A DNA stretch of 51,089 bases from Paracoccaceae bacterium (GTDB lineage Bacteria > Pseudomonadota > Alphaproteobacteria > Rhodobacterales > Rhodobacteraceae): the NCBI GenBank assembly GCA_026709265.1, contig JAPOTI010000081.1, positions 1 to 51,089 on the forward strand, read 5' to 3'. Under the pieces are notes generated by a model. That model was given only the letters and a program-made list of their open reading frames with translations, was not told the DNA's origin and ran no database searches. Positions 41,501 to 49,561 of the stretch are shown here, piece by piece. Each line of letters opens with the position of its first letter. Position 1 is the first letter of the stretch. The translations under genes were made by a program, and so were the position numbers.

Positions 41501-41633
41501 TGATATCGACGCGGCCGCTGTGCAAAGAACATTTGGGACACGAGACAAAAACTTTGTCCTGTCAACTTTCGTCGAATCGATCCACGAAACATCGGAAAGA
41601 ATCGCTGCACATTTTGATACGATTATTCGCTGA
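38577..41633 (+). CDS. glnE: Bifunctional glutamine synthetase adenylyltransferase/adenylyl-removing enzyme
   Basis: A 1018-residue enzyme that attaches AMP to and removes it from glutamine synthetase in response to PII and glutamine. Two nucleotidyltransferase domains are seen: N-terminal deadenylylation with GMGKLGANELNFSSDIDI and C-terminal adenylylation with ACGRLGSREMTLSSDLDLI. Arg-rich strands RTDLRLRPDP and DMRLRPSGKSG complete the two active sites. The start is the first of two nearby ATGs (38577, 38589) and has a weak ribosome-binding site. The 269-bp gap before it holds no supported gene. Confidence 0.95.
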   Translation: MSTQMQTRELAPEWQKDAVSFPASADIAVSRTHWELWKTQLESCHDPALRDFAEAAHLLPVVRDGLNSVFGNSPFLSQNLLSAPSLACRIFVDGPDDVISSTIRDVQDLSLLGQESRDSLMIRLRRAKRDIVTAAALANIGLKRPLMQITGWLSAFASAALQAACCHLLHEFHRRGQATFCHETDPAAGSGLIVLGMGKLGANELNFSSDIDIIILFLGDTESIPAGNHQRLFSQLARNLVTIMAKRTAEGYVFRTDLRLRPDPASTPPAVSADYAIHYYRTLAQTWERAAMIKARPVAGDLAAGAEFLHANSGFVWRRNLDFPALRDIQSIKRKINSHKVSGKIAVEGHNVKLGRGGIREIEFLTQTRQLIWGGQNRALRGRSTIDMLSELFHAGHITSQAAEQLKTAYCFLREIEHRIQLVNDMQTHSLPTDPEGIQRISTFMGFADSEQFCSSLLQTLKTVESHYNSMFEDTTGIAEDSQLDFVSESAAEATAILLNEMGFSDGRTVRDKVNNWLSGHIRATQTRRSQLILRDIADPLIRALASSPEPDRAFERFDTLLSRISRSINLFSTIAAEPGLIRLIADIVGMAPRLLEWISQQPALLEGVLQADFVQLDPSHDAILEPEFAEVTRRGLVRLFYENEFRPQEMALDLTARIETEAGQSPDLQNVLDVQRRWARDRKFQIGVHMLRGDMTPEQAFLPLCGIAETCLSNLMTYVKTGFSDLHGTIKDGQLAILACGRLGSREMTLSSDLDLIFVYRHAADAQHSDGPKSLAPTQYYAKLCRRFLSGVSAPTAEGRLYEVDMRLRPSGKSGPIACSIDRFEHYQRFDAWTWEHQALTRARVIYAEGDLGERLQSIITSVLTQKRARGKLVTDIRAMHKRIKDELENPAKPTIKYRRGGILDAEFIAQFLQLLHAAAHPVILQRDACHVFQQAGLLNLIDSHVSDELMHDLRFWRNMQGIMLLTAGGDSDDDIDAAAVQRTFGTRDKNFVLSTFVESIHETSERIAAHFDTIIR

Positions 41634-41969
41634 CCTGGCCACGGCTGGCTGCTTTCTCAATTTATCCCCTGGCGATCAACGCCGCACAACGTATCGTCAT
41701 GTAACTGCTATAAGCTGAACACCAGGTCCTTGCCATGAGCGTTCAATTTGGACCATTTCATCCGATCACGTCATGATGTTCAGGTCAACGCTGTCGGCCG
41801 TCTGCCAGTTGCCCACACCAAACCGGGTGTCGCCGGGGGTTATGCCCGAATCTGGGTGACGGTAGAAGAAAGGTGGCATATCAAGATGGCGACACCACCG
41901 TCGTCAAAATTCTCCAAACCCTGATCCTGATCAACATCCGGCCAGGTCATGATGCAGGAAATGTCGTGG
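41634..41969. other. Convergent intergenic DNA between glnE and the HAD gene
   Basis: No recognisable gene, RNA or strong terminator. Short frames here show no family features. Confidence 0.4.
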
Positions 41970-42644
41970 TCAGGCGGACGCACAAAGCCGTGAGGCAATT
42001 TCAGGCAATTCAGAATAATTTTCAATCAATGCATCAGGCTCCAGTGACAATGCGACCTCCCGCTGGGGGCCAAATGCGGTCATGACAATCGGCACCTGAG
42101 CTGCACGTGCCGTTCTGAAGTCTGTGTCGGTATCACCGACCAGCAAGGCGCGGCTACGAATACCACCCACCTCGGTAATTGCCCGCCACAGGGGTTCGGG
42201 ATGCGGTTTCCTGACGGCGAGCGTATCGGCTCCAATCAACGCACCGAATCGGTCCATCACGCCAAGATCCGTGAGCAGCATTCGAGCCAGGGTTTCCGGC
42301 TTATTCGTGCACACACCGAGCCGCCACCCGGTCTCAGCCAATTTCGCCAGCGACTCTTCACATTCGGGATAGAGTATTGTGTGAACCGACAGGGCTGCTT
42401 CATATTCTTTAATGAACATGTCGTAGCCCGTCCGGGCAACCCATTTCTCCTCAAACGCCCGGCCTGCCCGCTCCAGACCCATACGCAGCATTTCCCGACC
42501 GCCCTGAAAGGCAAGCAACCTATCCGACTCAAAATCCAGTTGTGATCCACAGCCCTGTTTCGTGAGAACAGCATTCGCCGCGGCGATCAAGTCGCCACTG
42601 GTGTCAGCAAGCGTGCCATCAAGATCAAAAATTACAGTCCGCAC
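41970..42644 (-). CDS. HAD-superfamily phosphatase, phosphoglycolate phosphatase-like
   Basis: A 224-residue hydrolase. Motif I DLDGTLADT with nucleophile D8, motif II CTNKPE, motif III K in RKPHPEP and motif IV GDTDTDFRTA are all present. The helical cap type fits Gph/PGP, which clears 2-phosphoglycolate, but closely related HAD enzymes act on other small phosphates, so the substrate is not fixed. Starts with GTG. It diverges from glmU. Confidence 0.88.
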   Translation of the reverse strand: MRTVIFDLDGTLADTSGDLIAAANAVLTKQGCGSQLDFESDRLLAFQGGREMLRMGLERAGRAFEEKWVARTGYDMFIKEYEAALSVHTILYPECEESLAKLAETGWRLGVCTNKPETLARMLLTDLGVMDRFGALIGADTLAVRKPHPEPLWRAITEVGGIRSRALLVGDTDTDFRTARAAQVPIVMTAFGPQREVALSLEPDALIENYSELPEIASRLCASA

Positions 42645-42720
42645 CCGGCAAATCCTTCAAAAGGGACACGAGTCATGTCCTAGCGTGACATCGCGCAATA
42701 TGTCGTTATGGATGGACCCG

Positions 42721-42748
42721 TTGCCAATGTTCTTCCACAAGATATATT
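42721..42748 (+). promoter_or_regulatory. Candidate sigma-70-type promoter of glmU-glmS
   Basis: TTGCCA (42721-42726), 16-nt spacer, TATATT (42743-42748); 5 of 6 matches at each hexamer. The transcript would start near 42755, about 48 nt before the glmU ATG. Confidence 0.5.
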
Positions 42749-42802
42749 GCAGGATCCAGTGCAAGATACAGTCATTGTGCACCTCTTGGAAAGATCAATT
42801 TC

Positions 42803-44146
42803 ATGACCCAGGCCGTTGTCGTTCTCGCCGCAGGCGTCGGCACACGAATGAAATCAAGCAAGCCGAAAGTGCTGCACGAAGTTGCCGGTGCGCCGATGTT
42901 ATGCCATGTCGTTCGGACCGCAAAGACACTGTCACCAACAAGAATAGTGGTCGTCGTCGGGCCGCAATCAGACGTCATCCGGCACCGATTGGGCGATTTC
43001 AACCTGGAGGTCGAGTTCGCGACTCAGCAACAGCCCCGCGGAACTGCCGATGCCGTTGCTGCTGCCCGCACCCACCTGCACGGATTCACTGGCAGGCTGA
43101 TTGTCCTCTTCGGAGACACACCGTTGGTGCGTCCCCAGACGCTCACCCGTCTTGCCGATGCCGGGGATGACAAGGCAGACATCCGCGTGCTCGGATTCCA
43201 CAGCGAAAATCCGCAAGGTTACGGGCGTCTGGTGATTGATGAAGACGGGGAAGTTGTGCGGATTGTTGAGAATCGTGACGCTGATCCTGAGACCGAGAAA
43301 ATCCAATTCTGCAACAGCGGTGTCATTGCGGGTGATTCCGAACTCATTTTCGGTCTGATTGAAGATGTCACCGCAGACAATTCGGCCAATGAGTATTACC
43401 TGACAGACATTATTGAAATTGCCCGATCACGAAATCTACGATGCGCGGCCATCGTCTGCGGTGAGACTGAAGCCCTCGGCGTCAATGATCAGGCCGACCG
43501 CGCTGCTGCTGAGGCGGGTTTTCAGTCTCAAACCCGTGCGCACGCCATAGCGAATGGTGTCGACTTGCCAGATGCTGAACAGGTCTATTTCAGCTTTGAT
43601 ACCGAACTCGCGCCCAACGCAACCATCGAGCCATTCGTGGTTTTTGGACCAGGAGTCGAAGTTGAAAGTGGTGCGCATGTGCGCTCTTTTTCGCATCTCG
43701 AAGGCTGTGTGATCCGCAGTGGGGCATCAGTTGGGCCGCATGCACGGATACGACCGGGATCAGTGATCGAAAATGGAGCGCGCGTCGGAAATTTCGTCGA
43801 AGTCAAACAATCTCGTATTGGTTATGGTGCCAAGGCTTCACATCTCAGCTATATTGGCGATGCGGATATCGGTGATGGCGCGAATATCGGTGCGGGAACA
43901 ATCACCTGCAATTACGATGGCAAGGGAAAGCACAGGACGGTCATCGGGAAACGGGCGTTTTTGGGATCGGACACGATCCTGGTCGCTCCTGTCACTGTGG
44001 GCGAATCTGCGATGACCGCCGCCGGTTCGGTCATCACATCGGATGTCCCCGCCGAATCACTTGCAGTGGCCCGCAAACGTCAGTCCATCATCAAGGGATT
44101 TGCCCAGCGATACTTTGGGCGCATTGACCGCCTTTCGGGGAAGTGA
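42803..44146 (+). CDS. glmU: Bifunctional N-acetylglucosamine-1-phosphate uridyltransferase/glucosamine-1-phosphate acetyltransferase
   Basis: A 447-residue enzyme making UDP-GlcNAc for peptidoglycan and lipopolysaccharide. The N-terminal uridylyltransferase motif is LAAGVGTRMKSSKPKVLHE; the C-terminal half has repeated hexapeptides of a left-handed beta-helix (GDADIGDGANIGAGTITCNY and following), with the acetyltransferase active-site region. Ends 11 nt before glmS, so the two steps are one operon. Confidence 0.97.
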   Translation: MTQAVVVLAAGVGTRMKSSKPKVLHEVAGAPMLCHVVRTAKTLSPTRIVVVVGPQSDVIRHRLGDFNLEVEFATQQQPRGTADAVAAARTHLHGFTGRLIVLFGDTPLVRPQTLTRLADAGDDKADIRVLGFHSENPQGYGRLVIDEDGEVVRIVENRDADPETEKIQFCNSGVIAGDSELIFGLIEDVTADNSANEYYLTDIIEIARSRNLRCAAIVCGETEALGVNDQADRAAAEAGFQSQTRAHAIANGVDLPDAEQVYFSFDTELAPNATIEPFVVFGPGVEVESGAHVRSFSHLEGCVIRSGASVGPHARIRPGSVIENGARVGNFVEVKQSRIGYGAKASHLSYIGDADIGDGANIGAGTITCNYDGKGKHRTVIGKRAFLGSDTILVAPVTVGESAMTAAGSVITSDVPAESLAVARKRQSIIKGFAQRYFGRIDRLSGK

Positions 44147-44157
44147 GGGGGCACCCG

Positions 44158-45978
44158 ATGTGCGGAATTTTTGGTTATCTCGGGCAGGATGAGGCCGCAC
44201 CCATACTCCTGGACGCGTTGCGTCGGATGGAATATCGCGGTTATGACAGTGCCGGCATTGCAACCCTTTGCAATGGCAGACTTCAACGGCGTCGGGCCGC
44301 CGGCAAATTGACATCGCTGGCCAATCTCCTCGTACGCAATCCCATTCTCGGGCGCGTGGGCATTGGTCATACGCGCTGGGCCACCCACGGTAAGGCAAGT
44401 GTGACCAATGCCCATCCCCACCAGAGCTCCCATGTTGCGGTTGCACATAACGGGATCATTGAGAATTTCCGTGAAATCCGGGTGGAACTCGCACGGCACG
44501 GTATCACCCATGACAGCGAAACCGATACCGAGTCGGCAGCCCATCTTTGCCAGTATTTGTTGAATCAGGGAATGACGCCATTGGAGGCGGCGCGCAACAC
44601 GGTGCAGAGACTGGAAGGATCGTTCGCACTGGCTTTTCTCTTCGAAGAAGAAGAGAACTTGCTCATTGCCGCACGCCGATATTCACCCCTCGTTGTGGGT
44701 CATGGAAAAAACGAAATGTTTCTTGCCTCAGACGTCATTGCTCTGGCTGGTTTGACAAGCACAGTCACTTTTCTTGATGATGGCGATCTGGCGGTGATTT
44801 CTCGCAGTGGACTGGAAGTTTATGACTTCACCGGCGCGCGGGCCGTACGTCATCGGACGCAGGTCTCCATCGATTCAACATCTGCCGGAAAAGGCAGTCA
44901 TCAACATTTTATGGCGAAAGAAATCTATGAGCAGCCACGAATTCTTGCCGCCGCCATTAAGAAGCTTGGTGAAGACGCCAAACTTCTTGTTCCGGATTCC
45001 ATCGTTCAGGCCGTCGCAGATTCCGCGCAAATCGAGCTGATTGGCTGCGGCACGGCGAGCTATGCCTGCCAAATCGCTGAATACTGGTTTGAAAATCTCG
45101 CTGGGCTCCCCGCTTCAAGCGGAGTCGCTTCTGAATTTGTTCACCGCCACCGCCGGCTCGAAAAAGATACTCTCGGCATCTTTGTCAGCCAGTCCGGAGA
45201 AACAGCTGACTCGCTGAATGCTCTGCGTCACATGCGGGAACGTGGCGGTAGAACGCTGGCCGTTCTCAATGTCGCAACCAGCACGATGTCGCGTGAAGCT
45301 GACCTGGTCATGCCGATCCACGCGGGAATTGAAATCAGTGTCGCATCGACAAAAGCCTTTACCTGCCAACTCATCGCACTGGTTACACTGGCAATTTCAG
45401 TCGGATATCAACGTGGTTGCATAGACAAAGAAAAATATGAACATCATTTGGATGAGTTGGGGCGACTACCAGGACTTTCAAGTGCTGCGTTAAGCTGTGA
45501 TGCTGAGGCTCGGTCAGCAGCACAGGAAATCAGTGGGTCTGCAAGCGTGCTCTTCATCGGCCGTGGCACGATGTTCCCGCTGGCCCTTGAAGGAGCCCTC
45601 AAACTCAAGGAAATCAGCTATATCCATGCCGAAGGACTGGCCGCAGGAGAACTCAAGCACGGTGCACTCGCACTGGTCGACAGCAATATGCATGTCGTCG
45701 CATTGGCACCGAGTGGTCCGCATTTCACCAAAACAGTCTCAAATACTGAGGAGATCAAGGCAAGAGGCGGTCAAGTCTTGCTGCTTTCTGATACTCAGGG
45801 CCTCGAGGTGGCACCGACAGGTGGTTGGAAAGCAATGACGATGCCGGCGATTGATCCCTTATTCGCACCGATAATCTACGCGATTCCATTGCAGTTGCTC
45901 GCCTATCACGCCGCCGTCGAACTCGGTACCGATGTCGACCATCCCCGCAACCTTGCCAAATCCGTCACCGTCGAATGA
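44158..45978 (+). CDS. glmS: Glutamine--fructose-6-phosphate aminotransferase (isomerizing)
   Basis: A 606-residue enzyme forming glucosamine-6-phosphate. The N-terminal amidotransferase nucleophile must be Cys after the initiator Met, which fixes the start at 44158 (MCGIFGYLG, GAGGGG upstream); the open frame extends 5 codons further back. HTRWATHG and AHNGIIEN are in the glutaminase domain, two SIS domains follow, and the end PRNLAKSVTVE is the family C-terminus that closes the active site. No glmS ribozyme was seen between glmU and glmS. Confidence 0.97.
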   Translation: MCGIFGYLGQDEAAPILLDALRRMEYRGYDSAGIATLCNGRLQRRRAAGKLTSLANLLVRNPILGRVGIGHTRWATHGKASVTNAHPHQSSHVAVAHNGIIENFREIRVELARHGITHDSETDTESAAHLCQYLLNQGMTPLEAARNTVQRLEGSFALAFLFEEEENLLIAARRYSPLVVGHGKNEMFLASDVIALAGLTSTVTFLDDGDLAVISRSGLEVYDFTGARAVRHRTQVSIDSTSAGKGSHQHFMAKEIYEQPRILAAAIKKLGEDAKLLVPDSIVQAVADSAQIELIGCGTASYACQIAEYWFENLAGLPASSGVASEFVHRHRRLEKDTLGIFVSQSGETADSLNALRHMRERGGRTLAVLNVATSTMSREADLVMPIHAGIEISVASTKAFTCQLIALVTLAISVGYQRGCIDKEKYEHHLDELGRLPGLSSAALSCDAEARSAAQEISGSASVLFIGRGTMFPLALEGALKLKEISYIHAEGLAAGELKHGALALVDSNMHVVALAPSGPHFTKTVSNTEEIKARGGQVLLLSDTQGLEVAPTGGWKAMTMPAIDPLFAPIIYAIPLQLLAYHAAVELGTDVDHPRNLAKSVTVE

Positions 45979-46095
45979 ATCTCCTGGCATCGTTTCCAGC
46001 ATGTCCCCCTGCTTCACCGGTGTTTGAGTCCGACCCACGCCAACGGTCGCAATTGATCCCATGAACAGGTGCACAAATCCTTGCACTGTGCGAGA

Positions 46096-46749
46096 TTAAA
46101 ACGGAGGATGTAAGGCGAGAGCGAGAGAGGCTTCGATTTCCCGGACCGAGTTGGTCACCGCTTGGCCTATCAAGTCCATTTTCCTGATTGCGGAGATTCG
46201 TTCACGCGTCCGCTTATGCTCTTTTTCCGACAAGAGATGGCGGAACAGGCCGCAAGCATCCACAAGAACGATGATGATGATGTCGCGTGGCTCAGGAATC
46301 TCAGCAGAGAACAGGATCGACATGATGCGATGTTTAACTTCGCGCTCAATCTTGCCGTCGATGAGCGGATAACGACGGGTCTTGAACATCCACAAGAACC
46401 GATCGTCTTTCTTCTCCAATATACCGGCCTGACATAAACGATTCAGTGCCCGCCTACGGATATCGTCAGCATCGGTTGAACACAGTTCCACCCAATGACG
46501 CGTATCATGCTGCTCATTATCTTCCGCCAGACGACGCAGGATTGGATCCAAAATTTCATCGTCAACCGGTTCTGAATCCACAACGATTAGCCGCTCGAGA
46601 TCGGTGTCAATCTTGTCCATCAGAGCAAGTTCCATCAGCACAGCGCCCGACAGAATACACCGCATCGAAATCTCTGGCACATGGACGAAGCCGCCCTTGT
46701 CGTCCTCGAGCAGCAAAAGCATGATTTCCTCAGCAATACTGAGTAGCAT
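46096..46749 (-). CDS. GOLPH3/GPP34 (Vps74-like) family protein
   Basis: A 217-residue, largely helical protein starting with LLSIAEEIMLLLLEDDKGGF. The order of features matches the GPP34 fold: an N-terminal helix, the ILSGAVLMELALMDKIDTD block and an acidic strand VVDSEPVDDEILD, then charged helices. In eukaryotes these proteins bind phosphatidylinositol-4-phosphate on the Golgi; bacterial members are of unknown function and often occur in actinobacteria and some proteobacteria. AAGGAG is 8 nt before the ATG. It stands alone between glmS and moaA. Confidence 0.75.
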   Translation of the reverse strand: MLLSIAEEIMLLLLEDDKGGFVHVPEISMRCILSGAVLMELALMDKIDTDLERLIVVDSEPVDDEILDPILRRLAEDNEQHDTRHWVELCSTDADDIRRRALNRLCQAGILEKKDDRFLWMFKTRRYPLIDGKIEREVKHRIMSILFSAEIPEPRDIIIIVLVDACGLFRHLLSEKEHKRTRERISAIRKMDLIGQAVTNSVREIEASLALALHPPF

Positions 46750-47001
46750 TCATTCATCTCCTTCTTGCTGTCCGAGGTCTGATTTCACAAAAATCCTGAC
46801 CTTCAACACACAATGTCTCCTGATCACACGTACCGAAGAGAAGAGGAAGCCGCAACAACGTCACGAGAGAAATGGTGAAAGCCCAATGGCCGCGAATTGT
46901 CATGCGCAGGCACGACAACCTTGATGCGGAAGCCGGTGATCGTGGTGGCCGCAAAAGATGCCAATTGTCATTGCATCATGCATCTCACCTGTTGCCAATC
47001 A
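46750..47001. other. Divergent intergenic DNA between the GPP34 and moaA genes
   Basis: A frame continuous with moaA runs back to 46872 but has no family resemblance and no ribosome-binding site, so it is not taken as coding. The GPP34 promoter should be here on the minus strand. Confidence 0.4.
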
Positions 47002-47030
47002 TTGCTTCGAAGCGCCAATATGCCTATAAT
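47002..47030 (+). promoter_or_regulatory. Promoter placing the moaA transcript start on its ATG
   Basis: TTGCTT (47002-47007), 17-nt spacer and a perfect TATAAT (47025-47030). Seven nt after the -10 is 47037, the first base of the moaA ATG. This predicts a leaderless message and explains why no ribosome-binding site precedes moaA. Confidence 0.55.
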
Positions 47031-47036
47031 TGGCCC

Positions 47037-48047
47037 ATGCTTGAAAAACCGCGCCTCGCCGACCCATTTCTTCGACCGATCACTTATCTTCGTGTGTCGG
47101 TGACCGATCGGTGCGACTTCCGCTGCACTTATTGCATGTCAGAAAACATGGAATTTCTGCCCAAGCGCGATCTCTTGTCACTCGAAGAACTGGATCGAAT
47201 CTGCACGCTATTCATTCGCCTCGGCGTTCGCAAATTGCGGATAACGGGTGGCGAACCCTTGGTTCGCCGTGGCATAATGGAATTTTTTACGCGTATTTCG
47301 CGTCATCTCGGTGATGGGCTCGATGAACTGACTTTGACGACCAATGGATCACAATTGGCCAGATTCGCCGGTCACTTGTGGGAAGCCGGTGTTCGGCGGG
47401 TGAATGTTTCCCTGGATACGCTGGATGATGAAAAATTTTCCGAAATCACACGCTGGGGTCGTCTGAAGCAGGTCTTGAACGGAATCGAGACTGCCCGCGA
47501 CACAGGTTTGCGGATCAAGATCAACACCGTTGCTCTCAAGGGCTTTAACGAGAATGAATTGTTTTTGCTCACCGATTGGTGTGCCGATCATGATATGGAT
47601 ATCACCTTTATTGAAGTGATGCCGATGGGCAATATTGAGAGTCAACAACGCTTGGGAAGTTATTGGCCTTTATCTGACCTTCGTCGCCGGCTCGCCACGC
47701 GTTTCACACTGACCGACATCCCCTTGAGAACCGGTGGCCCGGCGCGCTACGTCCGGGCGGAGGAAAACGGACAAAGGATTGGCTTTATCACCCCGCTGAC
47801 ACACAACTTCTGCGAAAGTTGCAATCGCGTGCGGTTGACCTGCGCCGGGGAGTTGTTCATGTGTCTGGGGCAGGATGACAAGGCGGAATTCCGGGATCTG
47901 ATGCGCAGTTACCCCAATGACGATGATCCGATCATTGAAGCTATTCGTGACGCGATCCGGAGAAAGCCCAGAGGTCACGATTTCGATTATTCGCGACGCC
48001 GGGTGGCCGGGCGCGTGCCGCGTCATATGAGTCATACGGGCGGTTGA
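47037..48047 (+). CDS. moaA: GTP 3',8-cyclase (molybdenum cofactor biosynthesis)
   Basis: A 336-residue radical-SAM enzyme performing the first step from GTP towards cyclic pyranopterin monophosphate, together with MoaC. The N-terminal cluster motif is C26-x3-C30-x2-C33, with TGGEPL following; the second [4Fe-4S] cluster is C259-x2-C262-x13-C276. The protein ends in the Gly-Gly tail needed for activity. The start at 47037 aligns with the family N-terminus ([20 protein letters not shown]). No other moa gene is nearby. Confidence 0.95.
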   Translation: MLEKPRLADPFLRPITYLRVSVTDRCDFRCTYCMSENMEFLPKRDLLSLEELDRICTLFIRLGVRKLRITGGEPLVRRGIMEFFTRISRHLGDGLDELTLTTNGSQLARFAGHLWEAGVRRVNVSLDTLDDEKFSEITRWGRLKQVLNGIETARDTGLRIKINTVALKGFNENELFLLTDWCADHDMDITFIEVMPMGNIESQQRLGSYWPLSDLRRRLATRFTLTDIPLRTGGPARYVRAEENGQRIGFITPLTHNFCESCNRVRLTCAGELFMCLGQDDKAEFRDLMRSYPNDDDPIIEAIRDAIRRKPRGHDFDYSRRRVAGRVPRHMSHTGG

Positions 48048-48097
48048 GGACACCAACTGCCGATTGCAAATCACCAACGGCAAAAATGGAGAATGGT

Positions 48098-48541
48098 ATG
48101 AGTGATCAGAAAGTTCACAAGACAGATGGCGAATGGCGGCAACAGCTGTCGGAACTCGCCTATCGTGTTACCCGCAAGGCCGCGACCGAAAGACCCTTCA
48201 CCAATGATAATTTCCCGAAAACCGATGGCGTTTTTCGTTGCATCTGCTGTCAGGCCGAACTCTTTGACTCGCAAGCCAAATTCGATTCGGGCACGGGGTG
48301 GCCATCATTCTTTGCACCGATCAATGGCACCATTATTTGCGAGCGCGAAGATCACAGCCTGTTTCGCCGGCGTACCGAGGTCGTTTGCGGGCGTTGTGAC
48401 GCCCATCTCGGTCATGTTTTTGCCGATGGACCGCAGCCAACGGGGTTACGCTACTGCATCAATGGCGTCGCGCTCGAATTCGCGCCGCGCTCATATGTGG
48501 ATGAATCCAAATCATCAATCGAGGAGGAAAGTGCTGCATAA
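48098..48541 (+). CDS. msrB: Peptide-methionine (R)-S-oxide reductase
   Basis: A 147-residue repair enzyme that reduces the R form of methionine sulfoxide. Zinc ligands are C48 and C51, and C97 and C100; GTGWPSF and the catalytic C120 in [12 protein letters not shown] are present. The ATG at 48098 has GGAG 6 nt upstream; the open frame starts earlier (48044). It follows moaA by 50 nt. Confidence 0.96.
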   Translation: MSDQKVHKTDGEWRQQLSELAYRVTRKAATERPFTNDNFPKTDGVFRCICCQAELFDSQAKFDSGTGWPSFFAPINGTIICEREDHSLFRRRTEVVCGRCDAHLGHVFADGPQPTGLRYCINGVALEFAPRSYVDESKSSIEEESAA

Positions 48542-48576
48542 TGTGGGGCCATGTGGTCCTCACTTCCAGTTTGAAG

Positions 48577-48594
48577 CACCCCCATTCGGGGGTG
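48577..48594 (+). terminator. Hairpin after msrB
   Basis: Perfect 7-bp stem CACCCCC / GGGGGTG with an ATTC loop, 36 nt past the msrB stop, followed by AATTT. Likely the msrB terminator, with a weak U-tract. Confidence 0.5.
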
Positions 48595-48613
48595 AATTTG
48601 TACCTCTCTCTTA

Positions 48614-48630
48614 TGAACATGTCATGTTCA
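48614..48630. repeat. 17-bp palindrome downstream of msrB
   Basis: TGAACATG T CATGTTCA, perfect about a single central base. Function unknown; it lies at the left edge of the accessory region. Confidence 0.45.
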
Positions 48631-48939
48631 ACCCTGAAGCCGTGGTTGCCTAACTTTTCGTCACAATCACACTGTTTGGGCACGCAGTGTGGTTCAGAAC
48701 AATCTGATCCCGGGTCTTTTGATTGAGGGTAACTGCGTACCTCTTCTTGGAGTCGAGTTTTACGTCATGTCACGCAATGATATCAGCGGCGTCTCCGGCG
48801 AGAGCGATTTGGACGGCGACGAGGGGCAGCATCCGCCGCACTCGCAGATACTTATCCTGATTGTCACCAATTCTCAGGTTGATTGACGCGCCATATTTTT
48901 GCGTAAAGCGAGATTTTCCTGACATGACAAGGGTGAGGG
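48631..48939. other. Accessory DNA without a supported gene
   Basis: Frames exist on both strands (for example the minus frame 48770-49174, whose last residues LPLVAVQIALAGDAAD look coding-like), but none has start, ribosome-binding site and family features together. Probably decayed sequence. Confidence 0.35.
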
Positions 48940-49082
48940 AGCTTATAAACTTGGGTAGACAATGTACCGGATCAAACACATGTGAGATTCTGAGCGGTGA
49001 CGGCCCAGTCCCGGGAACACGAAGTGAGGGCGGAGCCCGAACGGAGGGGACCCGGGAACTTTCAACTGTGTCCTGTTGAAAG
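48940..49082. other. Structured segment beside the transposase remnant
   Basis: CCCGGGAAC occurs twice (49013-49021 and 49051-49059), enclosing a GGGCGGAGCCC hairpin (49028-49038); an 8-bp stem CTTTCAAC/GTTGAAAG (49059-49066 and 49075-49082) follows with an 8-nt loop. The purine-rich, loop-rich composition resembles a folded RNA more than a gene. I do not recognise the family. Confidence 0.3.
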
Positions 49083-49244
49083 ACCCCGCACGACGTCATC
49101 AAAACCCTGGATGACCGCGGCTGGAAAATCGGTGAGATTGAGCAATGTCTCCTTGCGCACACGTTTGCCCTCACGCCAGGAGCGGCGCATCAGGACGGTG
49201 TTGCGTCCGCGTTTGTTGGGGATAAACTCGATTCCGACAGCCAT
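49062..49244 (-). pseudogene. N-terminal remnant of an IS1634-type transposase
   Basis: A 60-residue frame whose residues 1-55 (VGIEFIPNKRGRNTVLMRRS, then WREGKRVRKETLLNL) match the N-terminus of IS1634-family transposases, which read about ...IPNRxSPPAVLLRESxREGxKVxKRTLxNL. Full proteins are 500-600 residues and carry a DDE domain; here the match stops after DDVVRGL and a stop follows at 49062. The catalytic domain is absent from the window, so this is a truncated element. Confidence 0.65.
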
Positions 49245-49388
49245 GGTTCTGCCTCACTGGCATGACACTGGGAACACAATTACAGGTTACGAAAAGACCC
49301 GTGACCAATAGACAAAGGGCCTCAGGGGTAAATTACAACTGTTTCAAGGGTGAAGGTCAGTTTATGAAATCTCAATAAACTGATACAG
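49245..49388. other. Accessory DNA between two fragments
   Basis: Nothing coding recognised. A 7-bp inverted repeat CAGTTTA / TAAACTG lies at 49358-49382. Confidence 0.35.
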
Positions 49389-49520
49389 TTGAAACGGCGG
49401 CTGTCGAAGGCGGATTTCAACACGGCAACAGGTGATTGGATCAATCAGGGCAGCCGCTATCCTTCGCCGAAGACCACGCCGCGTGGCCGGCGCTGGCGCG
49501 ATCTGTTTCTTCACGCCTGA
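49389..49520 (+). pseudogene. Orphan reading-frame fragment of unknown origin
   Basis: A frame of 43 codons ending TGA at 49518-49520 (starting from a TTG at 49389) reads protein-like: SKADFNTATGDWINQG, SRYPSPKTTPRGRRW, RDLFLHA. It is open back only to 49367. It could be the 3' end of a lost gene; I do not recognise the family. Confidence 0.25.
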
Positions 49521-49561
49521 TGCCGACATATGAGAAAAATAAATATAATGAGATCAAATAT

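Noticed and set aside
44147-44157. Possible glmS ribozyme before glmS
   Set aside because: The gap between glmU and glmS is only 11 nt, far too short for the ribozyme.
45979-46086. Minus-strand stretch FMGSIATVGVG... VKQGDMLE, faintly like a phosphatidylserine decarboxylase C-terminus
   Set aside because: About 25 residues only, and the frame runs on into glmS antisense; no decarboxylase processing motif.
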